Source of the DNA: Zunongwangia profunda SM-A87
Lineage (GTDB): Bacteria; Bacteroidota; Bacteroidia; Flavobacteriales; Flavobacteriaceae
Length of the DNA: 64,000 bases
Direction: 5' to 3'
Assembly (NCBI RefSeq): GCF_000023465.1
Contig: NC_014041.1
Coordinates: forward strand, 3,540,001 to 3,604,000
Both the position numbers and the translations under genes were made by a program. Below, in pieces: positions 1-8,448 of this stretch. The notes below the pieces were generated by a model, which was given only the letters and a program-made list of their open reading frames with translations, was not told where the DNA came from and made no database searches. Every line of letters starts with the position of its first letter. Within the stretch, counting starts at the first letter, position 1.

Positions 1-668
1 CATTCTGCCCTGGCATAAGGATCATCTTTTGGGCTGTAGACATAAGTATTTGCTTTTACACTGCCTAGAAATTTTAAATGTGCCTGCCTGCTTTCCATCG
101 ACCAAGGTTTCCCATAAAAACCTTCGATAGTTCCTCGAATTGGCATTGCCGGATAATCCTGAATAACAAAATTTGAAACCGACTCCTGTTTGGTGAGCTG
201 AATAAAGGTTTGTACGGCATAGAACAGGCCATCGTTATCCTTACCGGCTAAAGTAATAAGTTCTCCATCCCCTGTGGAAATTCCGGAAACGGCATAGGCT
301 TCTTTTTTATCTGGCACTACCGCATTACTTCTTTCTAAAGCCTGCTGAATTAATTTCGAATCTTTTAAGCCAAATACGATATAGGTATGATTTAATTCCT
401 TAGGAATTTCCTGTACTGATTTTACATACTGAACTCCTGATTTTTTTAAAGCCGCTATGAGCAATTCTTCAATTTCTGGACTTACATTCTTTGAGGGGGC
501 TACCAAAGTGACTGAAGGAGTAATTACAAAGGCTCCCCGGGTTACTTGAAGGGATACCGGTTCTGGAAAAATAAGCGGTTTATAGAATGGTTTTGATTGA
601 TGGTGCTGAGCGAAACAGCAATTAAAGCTTATAATAATCAAGATCAAGCTGTTTAAAAGGCTGCGCAT
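1..668 (-). CDS. GH84 beta-N-acetylglucosaminidase (N-terminal part, cut by window edge)
   Basis: Reading the minus strand from the ATG at 668 gives an uninterrupted reading frame that leaves the window at position 1. It starts with an export signal (MRSLLNSLILII...CCFAQ). An N-terminal domain of the hexosaminidase type with LFYAVQTFIQL follows, then RGTIEGFYGKPWS, the start of the glycoside hydrolase family 84 TIM barrel. GH84 enzymes remove beta-linked N-acetylglucosamine from glycans or proteins; the signal peptide suggests periplasmic or surface action. The catalytic Asp pair would lie beyond the edge, so activity cannot be judged. Confidence 0.85.
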   Translation of the reverse strand, partial: MRSLLNSLILIIISFNCCFAQHHQSKPFYKPLIFPEPVSLQVTRGAFVITPSVTLVAPSKNVSPEIEELLIAALKKSGVQYVKSVQEIPKELNHTYIVFGLKDSKLIQQALERSNAVVPDKKEAYAVSGISTGDGELITLAGKDNDGLFYAVQTFIQLTKQESVSNFVIQDYPAMPIRGTIEGFYGKPWSMESRQAHLKFLGSVKANTYVYSPKDDPYARAE

Positions 669-993
669 GAGTTTTGGAAATTAGTGGTTATTAAAATAGC
701 TTTTTATACTGCTGGATTCTTTAGAAATCTTAAAAAACAGTAGCGCTAACAAGGTATTTAATTTAAGCATCATTACAAACCTTTCATTTCTTACCATTAC
801 AAAAAATCTTATATAAAGAAATTTACTCAAGAACCCTATACCATGGGTTATTACCCAGCTATGGTAGGCATAGGGAAGCTCGTAACATTATGATTATAAA
901 ATTAGAAAGATCTAATCATTGTATAGAACTTAGATTTCAACTACTTTTAAATAATAGTGATCATAGCGTATTAGTATTTTTCCATTTATAAAG
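669..993. other. Divergent intergenic region
   Basis: This A+T-rich stretch separates the divergent GH84 and VIT genes and must hold both promoters. No RNA gene, repeat or convincing open frame is visible. Confidence 0.5.
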
Positions 994-1713
994 ATGAGCA
1001 ATAAAGAACCCGAACAATTAGAAGATTATTTAGCGCCACATTACATACATCGAAGCAACTGGCTTAGGGCTGCTGTACTTGGAGCAAACGATGGTATTTT
1101 ATCTACCGCAAGTATTGCCATAGGAATTACGGCTGCCAGTGCTACCCGCGAACCAATTATCCTTGCAACACTTGCGGGACTTGTTGCAGGAGCACTGTCT
1201 ATGGCTGCCGGTGAATATGTTTCTGTAAGTTCACAAACAGATATTGAAAATGCCGATATAGAGCGTGAAAAAAGAGAACTGATAGAAACTCCCGACCTGG
1301 AATTAGAAATGCTAACAGCGATTTATATTAAAAGAGGATTAAAGAAAGCTACCGCGCTCCAGGTAGCTAAAGAATTAACCGAATATGATGCTCTTGGAAC
1401 ACATGTTCGAGATGAACTGGGCATCACCGAAGTAAGCAAAGCTAACCCACTACAAGCGGCCTTGGCATCGGGAGCTGCTTTTACCGTTGGCGGTCTTCTT
1501 CCTTTTTTGGTGGTTCTTTTTCTGCCTTTAAGAAATATGGAATATTCACTGTATGGTTTCTCGATTATTTTCCTGATTATTTTGGGCAGTGTCTCGGCTA
1601 AAACAGGAGGCTCTAAGATCACCAAAGCTATTGCTCGTATTACCTTATGGGGCACTATTGCCATGGGCATTACGGCGCTTATAGGACATTTATTTAACAT
1701 CAATATTGCTTAA
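994..1713 (+). CDS. VIT-family (VIT1/CCC1) iron/manganese transporter
   Basis: The 239-residue membrane protein carries the family signature LRAAVLGANDGILST near residues 25-38, followed by a small-residue-rich helix with AGALSMAAGEYVSVSSQ. A soluble acidic middle section (about 85-145) and three C-terminal hydrophobic segments complete it. VIT/CCC1 proteins export Fe2+ or Mn2+ from the cytoplasm, so a role in metal detoxification is likely. Length and order of segments fit the bacterial family (DUF125). Its last six codons are repeated at 2909, see the 137-bp duplication. Confidence 0.9.
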   Translation: MSNKEPEQLEDYLAPHYIHRSNWLRAAVLGANDGILSTASIAIGITAASATREPIILATLAGLVAGALSMAAGEYVSVSSQTDIENADIEREKRELIETPDLELEMLTAIYIKRGLKKATALQVAKELTEYDALGTHVRDELGITEVSKANPLQAALASGAAFTVGGLLPFLVVLFLPLRNMEYSLYGFSIIFLIILGSVSAKTGGSKITKAIARITLWGTIAMGITALIGHLFNINIA

Positions 1714-1831
1714 AATTAAATGCCCTATTAAGGTAAACTTCGGTGTTCAGAAAAAATTCTAATTACTATAAAAATACCAGCCATTCCGCTCTTTACGATT
1801 TTTAAAGTGATCGCTAAGATATGTAGGGACA
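1695..1831. repeat. 137-bp direct repeat, copy A (VIT 3' end plus ArnT 3' fragment)
   Basis: The sequence from the end of the VIT gene through the intergenic spacer and into a piece of the ArnT 3' end is nearly identical to 2909-3045. The last part is therefore a decayed copy of the final ArnT codons (minus strand). The two copies bracket the TlpA-like gene, as if it had been inserted between two convergent genes with duplication of the target. Confidence 0.85.
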
Positions 1832-1929
1832 GCCAAAACCGATGTTATGATCCCTAGACTGATCCTAAAAAAACTATATTTATAATACCATAACGAATTA
1901 TGCATCCTTTGAACCAAAATTAGATTTCT

Positions 1930-2769
1930 ATGAAAAATTACTATTACATACTACTCCTCTTATCCACATTTTATGCCTGTAAAAAAAATCCTGATCAGAA
2001 AACGGATGAAGATGAACTAAAACCTGTTGTTATGGTAGATGAATTATTATCTAATCAAGACAAATGGTGGACCTATCAATATAATCGTATTTCGCTTTCA
2101 TCAGATTTCGAACCGATAGATACAAGCTTTAACGTTATTCCTAAAGGAAAATTCTTATGGGAACTTACGTCTGGAAACTTTGTTCCTATAGAAATGGAAA
2201 GCGATAGCTTAAAAACTTATAAATTGTATGCTATCCCGACGCAGTCAAAAAATGAAATAAGTCAAATTATAAAAAATCTAGCTAAATCAGAGTTTCAGTT
2301 CTATTTAATGGAGGGCAAACCTTTTCCCGAATTCAAGGCAAAGAATATGGAAGGTGAAGTAATCGACCAAAATAATTTGATTGGAAAAACAACTGTACTT
2401 AAAACTTGGTTTATTAATTGTAAAGCATGTATAAAAGAAATGCCAGAATTAAATAAACTGGTTGATCGCTATGAAAATGAAAATATTCAATTTATAAGCC
2501 TGGCTTTAGATGAAAAAAAGGATTTAGAAAAGTTTCTGGAAAAAACAGAGTTTAATTATGCGGTTTTACCAGAGCAAAAAGATCTAATCCAGGAAGCATT
2601 AAAACTGAATGCTTACCCAACACATATCGTCGTAAATAAATCTGGGAAAATCGTAAAAGTCCTTAGTAAAGGATCAGACTTGATTGCATACGTAAAGGAA
2701 TTTATGAAAAACCCGGATAAAGAACTTGAAGTAAATTCTATACCTCCACCACCTCCTCCTCTTCCTTAA
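1930..2769 (+). CDS. TlpA-like thioredoxin-fold lipoprotein
   Basis: A lipoprotein signal (LLLSTFYAC, Cys near residue 17) leads into a variable N-terminal domain (about 30-130) and a C-terminal redoxin domain with the active-site motif WFINCKACIKEMPEL (CxxC, about residues 160-170) and the cis-Pro region NAYPTHIVV. Such proteins reduce or oxidise thiols in the periplasm, facing outward on a membrane anchor. The tail ends in a run of prolines (IPPPPPPLP), an unusual feature. It lies alone between the two copies of a 137-bp repeat and so looks like a recent arrival. Confidence 0.85.
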   Translation: MKNYYYILLLLSTFYACKKNPDQKTDEDELKPVVMVDELLSNQDKWWTYQYNRISLSSDFEPIDTSFNVIPKGKFLWELTSGNFVPIEMESDSLKTYKLYAIPTQSKNEISQIIKNLAKSEFQFYLMEGKPFPEFKAKNMEGEVIDQNNLIGKTTVLKTWFINCKACIKEMPELNKLVDRYENENIQFISLALDEKKDLEKFLEKTEFNYAVLPEQKDLIQEALKLNAYPTHIVVNKSGKIVKVLSKGSDLIAYVKEFMKNPDKELEVNSIPPPPPPLP

Positions 2770-2908
2770 GCAAATTCTAAAGAAATAAAGCTATTTGATA
2801 AAGACTTGCCTAATATTGGTAAGCCTTGTTAATTAACGTCAATACTCTGGAAAATGTATTGATGAAGGATACGGTTAACTCCGAACTCTCATTATAGAAA
2901 ACAAGCCA

Positions 2909-3045
2909 TAACATCAATATTGCTTAAAATTAAATGCCCTTTTAAGGTAAACTTCGGTGTTCAGAAAAAATTCTAATTACTATAAAAATACCAGCCATTC
3001 CGCTCTTTACGATATTTAAAATGATCGCTAAGATATGCAGGTACA
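2909..3045. repeat. 137-bp direct repeat, copy B
   Basis: Copy B contains a displaced copy of the last VIT codons (2909-2925), the spacer, and the genuine 3' end of the ArnT-like gene. It differs from copy A by only a handful of substitutions, so the event is young. Confidence 0.85.
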
Positions 3046-4556
3046 AACTCAATATCTTTCTTTTTCACCATAAACAGCACCTTATTATCATTAAAGTTCC
3101 TTACACGCTGTTGATCTTCAGTTTTATTGAGGTCGTAGTAATTAACAGGAACGACATCCTCAAACTGAATTTCCCTTAAAGATTGAAAACGTCGATCATG
3201 GATCGTCAGCACCTTTTTGTTACTATATAACTCTGCCGAAGGAATGAGATGATCATAGATCACCAAAATACGCTGTGAAGGATATGATTTCGAAATCCAT
3301 CCAAAAAGCTCTCGATAAGAATTTAGCTTTGAAGGCATCGCTAAGCTGAAACAAACGAATAAGGCCATTAAAGTAGGCACAAACCATAAATTAAGGACTC
3401 CAAAAGACCATTTTTTACCTTTAAACCTGCAACAAAGAAATCCCAGTAGAAATACGCTTAATAGAGCTGCCGGGATAAATAGTGCTGAAAATAAAAAAAA
3501 CAGCACCCCGCCCCCTATTAAAATATACAATTCCCAGGTCATGGTATGGATTAAAAGTTTCAATTGTTTGGGATGAGTATTCAGCTTATAAGCAATAAAA
3601 GATGCGAAAAACAAGGATGAAGGTAAAATATACAAGATCAGTTTAGAAGAAAATAATGAGAATATAAAGATGATTATTAGAGCGCCAGCTATAAAAACCT
3701 TAGCTAAGGCATTGCGGGTTCCCCGGTTTTTAAATACTCCAAATATTAATGGAACCGAATAAGGAAAGATAAGCAGGGGCGCTAAAATAAGATAATACCA
3801 AAACGGCTCGGCTCTATGAAAAACTTCTGCATTAAATATTCTGTCCTTTAATTGATAGCCAATAAAATACTCCCATAATTTAGGGACAGTACCCACCATA
3901 TAGGCAAACCAACTCACCGAAATAAAAACACATAAGATCAGCGCCATCCAGTGATGTATGGTCCACTTCCATTTCGGTTTTAGAAATGATTGAAATAAAA
4001 CTATAAAAACACCAAAAGGAAGAAAGACCACGGGGCCTTTAGTAAGAACCCCCAATCCCAACATAATGGCTAGCAAATAAAGGCTGCTATAGTTTTTCTT
4101 TTGATAATAACAGATATAAAAATATACCGCTGCCATAAAAAAAGTATTTAAATAAGCATCGGTAGTTAGGTTAAGAACAGAAATAAGAACGATTGGAAAT
4201 CCTGCATAAATAATCATCGCCAGCCTACTCTGTTTAGCATTCCCGAAAAGTAAAAGATTGATCCTATACACCAATAAAAGCTGTATAGCGTAGGCTACCA
4301 CTAAAAAGAAACGAGCACCAAATTCATTAACTCCAAAAATCGAATATCCCAAGGCTGTTATGATATAGGTTAAAGGAGGTTTATGAAAATGGTAAATTCC
4401 TAAAAGATAGGGATGCAGGTAATCGCCAGAAGAAAACATCTCGTAACCAATTGCCGCATACCTCGCTTCACTGCTCTCCATAAACCCCGGTATCCCTATA
4501 GCCAGTAATAAGCCAACTATTAAAATAAAAAGATAACCAATACTCTTTCTACCCAT
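2973..4556 (-). CDS. ArnT-like glycosyltransferase (PMT family, GT83)
   Basis: The 527-residue protein has about eleven hydrophobic segments and the N-terminal motif ESSEARYAAIGYEM, matching the acidic first periplasmic loop of the dolichyl-phosphate-mannose/undecaprenyl-phosphate sugar transferases (ArnT, PMT_2). These enzymes move a sugar from a polyprenyl carrier onto lipid A or another envelope acceptor. A soluble C-terminal domain (about 410-527) follows the membrane part. It is divergent from the epimerase gene at 4683 with 126 bp between them, and a shared sugar-modification role is plausible. The exact acceptor cannot be deduced. Confidence 0.85.
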   Translation of the reverse strand: MGRKSIGYLFILIVGLLLAIGIPGFMESSEARYAAIGYEMFSSGDYLHPYLLGIYHFHKPPLTYIITALGYSIFGVNEFGARFFLVVAYAIQLLLVYRINLLLFGNAKQSRLAMIIYAGFPIVLISVLNLTTDAYLNTFFMAAVYFYICYYQKKNYSSLYLLAIMLGLGVLTKGPVVFLPFGVFIVLFQSFLKPKWKWTIHHWMALILCVFISVSWFAYMVGTVPKLWEYFIGYQLKDRIFNAEVFHRAEPFWYYLILAPLLIFPYSVPLIFGVFKNRGTRNALAKVFIAGALIIIFIFSLFSSKLILYILPSSLFFASFIAYKLNTHPKQLKLLIHTMTWELYILIGGGVLFFLFSALFIPAALLSVFLLGFLCCRFKGKKWSFGVLNLWFVPTLMALFVCFSLAMPSKLNSYRELFGWISKSYPSQRILVIYDHLIPSAELYSNKKVLTIHDRRFQSLREIQFEDVVPVNYYDLNKTEDQQRVRNFNDNKVLFMVKKKDIEFVPAYLSDHFKYRKERNGWYFYSN

Positions 4557-4682
4557 GTATAAGTATTTGGTCCAAAACTAAACCCGAAATCTAAAGCTTT
4601 GCTTAAAATTGAATTAAGATACTATTAGCCATTGAATTATACTGTTTTTTTAAAGTTACTTTGTTATCAATAAACGTAAAAT

Positions 4683-5639
4683 ATGCATTTTTTTATAACG
4701 GGAGCAGCTGGATTTATTGGTTCTAACCTAAGCTTGGCACTTCTACAATTAGGACATCAAGTTACAGGCATCGATAATCTGAATGATTTTTATGATGTGA
4801 ATTTGAAAAAGAAAAACCTGACTGATTTACAAAAGAAATTTATCGACTTCTATAAGGTAGATTTGTGTGAAAAAAGTGAGCTGGAACAATTACCGGTTCA
4901 CAATATCGATTTTGTGATTCATCTGGCAGCACAGCCGGGACTGGACCCTCATACAAGTTTTAATTCTTACCTGCAGAACAATACTATAGCTACCCATAAT
5001 TTATTAGAATATTGTGAAAATTTTCACGCTAAACATTTAAAACTTTTTATTAATATTAGTACTTCTTCTGTCTACGGATTAACCGCACAAGGCGATGAAC
5101 AACAGGTTCCACAACCCGTTTCCTATTACGGCGTCACCAAACTTGCGGCAGAGCAGCTCGCATTATCCTACTTTAGAAACGAGATGCTTCCCGTATGTTC
5201 GCTTCGTTTATTTTCAGTATATGGTCCCAGAGAACGGAATGATAAAATGTTCCCTAAATTAATTGCCGCTGCTTTATTACAAACTTCTTTCCATCTATAT
5301 TCCGGCAGTCTAGAACATATACGCAGTTTCACCTATGTTGAAGATATTGTTGAGGGAATAAAAAAGCTTATCGAAAATTACGAAAACTGCTATGGAGAAA
5401 TCATCAACCTGGGAAGTAACGAAACCTATACAGTAAAAGAATGTATTCATCTGGTTGAAAACTTAACACATTCATCCATTCATTTAAAGCAGTTACCGGC
5501 AAGAAATGGAGACCAGAAAAGCACAAAAGCTCAAATAGAAAAAGCCGGGAGATTAATCGGTTTCAAACCTGCTACTACTTTACAATCTGGAATTAAACAG
5601 CAAATACAATTTTTTAAGGAAACATTGATTTGTGAGTAA
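4683..5639 (+). CDS. NAD-dependent nucleotide-sugar epimerase (UDP-glucuronate 4-epimerase type)
   Basis: The 318-residue extended SDR protein has the NAD-binding motif GAAGFIGSNL at residues 7-16, the catalytic STSSVYG and YYGVTK segments, and the substrate-domain motif LRLFSVYGPRERNDKMFPK. The NLNDFYD segment after the second strand is typical of UDP-glucuronate 4-epimerases, which make UDP-galacturonate. It is divergent from the ArnT-like transferase, so the two may supply and attach an envelope sugar. GalE-type activity on another UDP-sugar is the main alternative. Confidence 0.85.
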   Translation: MHFFITGAAGFIGSNLSLALLQLGHQVTGIDNLNDFYDVNLKKKNLTDLQKKFIDFYKVDLCEKSELEQLPVHNIDFVIHLAAQPGLDPHTSFNSYLQNNTIATHNLLEYCENFHAKHLKLFINISTSSVYGLTAQGDEQQVPQPVSYYGVTKLAAEQLALSYFRNEMLPVCSLRLFSVYGPRERNDKMFPKLIAAALLQTSFHLYSGSLEHIRSFTYVEDIVEGIKKLIENYENCYGEIINLGSNETYTVKECIHLVENLTHSSIHLKQLPARNGDQKSTKAQIEKAGRLIGFKPATTLQSGIKQQIQFFKETLICE

Positions 5640-6062
5640 TATCAAAGTCAACAACCTCAGCAAGGCAGGTCTAAAAGCTAATTAGTAGCCAATAATTATT
5701 TTTATGGGGCATCCCGATACCCAATAGGTCTCCCGTGTCCTTTTTTTGATCGCTTCCGTAATTTATCTCCTGTATACTTCAAACAGTACTTATAATTATA
5801 AATTAACTATTCCCATTCTTCACCTATATAGTGATAAAATCAAAGTATGGAGCTATAAAAACTTAGGGAACCGAGATCTGAATTCCTTAACCTTATCATT
5901 TAAGCGAATTGGAATATTTTTTAGACCAGACAGATAACATTTTAGCAGGGGTTTAAAATTTATAAAGAAATAATATTCCTATATTTAATAGTGCTTTTAA
6001 GTGCAGGTACAATTACAAACAGCCCCAAAATTTTATTAAATACTATTTATAATCCATTGCCT
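5640..6062. other. Intergenic region without a recognisable gene
   Basis: A 63-codon frame at 5746-5937 has no family resemblance and poor codon use. The sequence probably contains the promoter of the downstream pair. Nothing else is seen. Confidence 0.4.
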
Positions 6063-6431
6063 ATGCGGAAGGAGACCGACTATGCAGTAATGTGGATTAG
6101 TGATGGAATTTTTTATTTAACGTTTAAACCTGTTCCTGATCTTAATCTCAAAATAGCAAAGATGATTGTAGCCGATAGGCTATTATATCAACATGAAAAA
6201 GTATATCCTATGATATGGGATTTACGCAAGATACATCACATTAGTGATGATGCCATGGCCTTTTTTGCTAGTGAAGGTACTGCAATGCTTAAGGTTTTAG
6301 CCATAGTAGTACATACCCCTTACGAGCATTATCTGGGAGAAATTTTCATACAATTCCATCATCCGCAAATACCTACAAAACTTTGTTTCACTAAACATGA
6401 AGCCTTAAGTTTTATTGTAGATGACCGGTAA
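6063..6431 (+). CDS. STAS/SpoIIAA-like conserved protein (DUF7793-type)
   Basis: The frame is open from 5991, but the ATG at 6063 (MRKETDYAVMWISDGIFYLTF) gives the usual N-terminus, a short protein of 122 residues. The pattern of alternating strands and helices, with MIWDLRKI in the middle, resembles the small SpoIIAA/STAS-like proteins that sit beside AraC-type regulators in Flavobacteria. Function is unknown; a role as partner of the next regulator is inferred from the 36-bp spacing. Confidence 0.6.
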   Translation: MRKETDYAVMWISDGIFYLTFKPVPDLNLKIAKMIVADRLLYQHEKVYPMIWDLRKIHHISDDAMAFFASEGTAMLKVLAIVVHTPYEHYLGEIFIQFHHPQIPTKLCFTKHEALSFIVDDR

Positions 6432-6467
6432 CCTATAAAAAGCATCAATACCTAAAGCCTTTAAGTT

Positions 6468-7418
6468 ATGTCTAAACGATTATTTTCCGATCCCCGATAC
6501 CATCTACTTGTAGAGGCCTTACTTAAAGCATCCAAAGGTATATTTTCTTATCGAATACCTATTTCGGACAGCAAGGATGAGATTGATACCCTTGCATTAA
6601 TTTTTAACAATGCGAGTTTGCAATTGGCCAGGATGTTTAGGGAGCTGCAGGTCACCTCTCCAAAATTTCTACAACCCAAAATTTTTATCTTAATTGATAA
6701 AAATCACGCTATTAACAGCTATTTTGATAGCGCAGGACTTATTATCAAAAATGCTGATCCAGCCGTTAGCCTACTACAACTTTTAAGTGATCGCTCTAAG
6801 AAAAAGTATAAACGTAGGTTTACACTTTTTTTAAACTCCAAGGATCAGGAATTCGACATAGGAGTGATTGATTTTGTAAGTCCGGAAGGACTACTGATCC
6901 CTCTTAAGGCGCGTCTCTATTGTCCTGGAAGGTATACCAGGCTAGATTTGTTTTTATTGATTGGGTATGAGCCTGAAGACGCTATTTACATGACCAAAAC
7001 AAAAGCCAGATCATCCCCATCCCCACTTGCCCTTAAGGTTATTAACAGTGATTCAAAAAATATATACGATTATCAATTATCCGAGAAGTTGCATCGTATT
7101 CTTATGGAAGGCCTGCATGATGGTATCCCTTCATTAGGAGATATTGCCTTTAAAGCTGCTGCAAGCGTTAGCAGGATAAAACGTGTTTTTAAAGAACGAT
7201 TTCATCAATCCATATTACAATATGATATGGAAAAGCGACTGGAAGGTAGCCTAACAATACTGGAAGGCGGAGGAATGAGCATTAAACAGGTTAGTCATCA
7301 TTTTGGATTTAAAACACCCGCGCATTTCACCCAACGGTTTAAGCGGCATTTTGGGGTTACCCCTTCCCAGTACCGTAAAAATTATTTTTCCAAAATATCA
7401 GAGCGCAACCTTGGGTAG
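6468..7418 (+). CDS. AraC-type transcriptional regulator with N-terminal HAMP-like segment
   Basis: Residues about 5-60 (LLVEALLKASKGIFSYRIPISDSKDEIDTL in part) resemble a HAMP-type sensor helix pair without membrane segments. The C-terminal 100 residues are a double helix-turn-helix AraC domain ending SIKQVSHHFGFKTPAHFTQRF and the usual FGVTPSQYRK. The middle (60-200) has a PAS-like feel but no certain match. It probably regulates the MauE/DUF6520 genes downstream or the SusCD operon opposite. Confidence 0.75.
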   Translation: MSKRLFSDPRYHLLVEALLKASKGIFSYRIPISDSKDEIDTLALIFNNASLQLARMFRELQVTSPKFLQPKIFILIDKNHAINSYFDSAGLIIKNADPAVSLLQLLSDRSKKKYKRRFTLFLNSKDQEFDIGVIDFVSPEGLLIPLKARLYCPGRYTRLDLFLLIGYEPEDAIYMTKTKARSSPSPLALKVINSDSKNIYDYQLSEKLHRILMEGLHDGIPSLGDIAFKAAASVSRIKRVFKERFHQSILQYDMEKRLEGSLTILEGGGMSIKQVSHHFGFKTPAHFTQRFKRHFGVTPSQYRKNYFSKISERNLG

Positions 7419-7544
7419 AAAAAAGTCCTTCCCGGCCTGTACATAGCATTTTAAGCCTATGAGGACATTCTACTGGCATTTTACAACAGGATAATTAGTG
7501 ACATTTACGCTTAAATGATAAAAGACAAATTAAACTAGAATAAA

Positions 7545-8033
7545 ATGAAAACCACATCAAATCATAGGATGCAGGCATCCCATTTTAGAAGCATTAATTA
7601 TTCCCGAGTTTTAGAGGCTATTCTTTTGTATTATTTTATTCTGTTACTGAGCTATGCGGCACTAAGCAAAATTACCGAAGGGAATAGTTTATATACCAGC
7701 CTTATAAATGCCCCATTATATTTGAGTGCTAAACTCGCAGCTGTTGGACAATGGCTTATTCCCATAACAGAACTTGTACTGGCGATAAGTATCAGTTTTA
7801 AAAGCACCCGACGTATCGGTTATCTAAGTATTGCTTTATTATTTATCCTTCTAAGCATTTATACCGGTTGGATTATCTGGTTTTTACCCAACAAGCCCTG
7901 TAGTTGTGGCGGGCTGATTTCTTTACTGAGTTGGAAGCAACATGTAGTATTTAACCTGGTTAATCTTATACTAAGCTTAGTAGCCTGGTATCTTACCAAG
8001 CGAGAGGTTACGGCGAATCCCAAAACAATATAA
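7545..8033 (+). CDS. MauE/DoxX-type redox-associated membrane protein
   Basis: This 162-residue protein has four hydrophobic segments (about 27-45, 68-88, 97-120, 135-155) and the conserved loop LPNKPCSCGGLISLLSWKQHVVFNLVN with its C-x-C-G-G motif. MauE-like proteins of Bacteroidota often accompany thioredoxin-like or TlpA proteins and are thought to pass electrons across the membrane; this is family knowledge, not shown here. It lies between the AraC gene and a DUF6520 gene, all on the plus strand. Confidence 0.75.
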   Translation: MKTTSNHRMQASHFRSINYSRVLEAILLYYFILLLSYAALSKITEGNSLYTSLINAPLYLSAKLAAVGQWLIPITELVLAISISFKSTRRIGYLSIALLFILLSIYTGWIIWFLPNKPCSCGGLISLLSWKQHVVFNLVNLILSLVAWYLTKREVTANPKTI

Positions 8034-8134
8034 TTACAGCAAACATCCCCTATAAAGAATTTCACGCGTGATTGCAGCGAGAAGGTCTATCTGTTTAAAC
8101 TAGGACTGTTTTATAAATTCAAAACGTAAATGTT

Positions 8135-8401
8135 ATGAAAACCAATTTTTTAATCCCGGCACTGGCATTCGTTAGTGCTATCGGAATGTCGTTTACCGCT
8201 CCTACTATTCAACAAAGTGGGGAGGTGTTTAAAGATGGAACCTGGCAAGCTGTACCCGTAAATTGCAACGGGGAAAGCAATAATTGCCAGGTAAGATTCA
8301 CTTCAGATCCAACACAATTATATGATGTTTATGATAGTAGCCATGAGAATATTTTACAATCCTCAGGTCAGGCTACCATAATCGATGACTCTATGGAGTA
8401 A
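8135..8401 (+). CDS. Small secreted DUF6520-family protein
   Basis: The 88-residue product starts with a signal peptide (MKTNFLIPALAFVSAIGMSFTAP) and has a short mature part with a conserved cysteine pair in NCNGESNNCQVRF. DUF6520 proteins are small exported proteins restricted to Flavobacteria; their role is unknown. Position behind MauE and opposite SusCD-M16 suggests that the locus handles a small disulphide-bearing peptide, which is an inference. Confidence 0.65.
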   Translation: MKTNFLIPALAFVSAIGMSFTAPTIQQSGEVFKDGTWQAVPVNCNGESNNCQVRFTSDPTQLYDVYDSSHENILQSSGQATIIDDSME

Positions 8402-8418
8402 ATGGAGTAAAATGTAAT

Positions 8419-8448
8419 GGAGTTCCGAGCTTATTCGGGACTCCTTTT
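8419..8448. terminator. Bidirectional terminator between convergent genes
   Basis: GGAGTTCCGA and TCGGGACTCC form a 10-bp stem with one wobble pair and a 6-base loop followed by TTTT. It sits between the DUF6520 gene and the convergent M16 gene, whose 3' end overlaps the right arm. Confidence 0.7.

Noticed and set aside
5746..5937. 63-codon frame after the epimerase gene
   Set aside because: It has no recognisable domain, a weak start and composition like the surrounding spacer.
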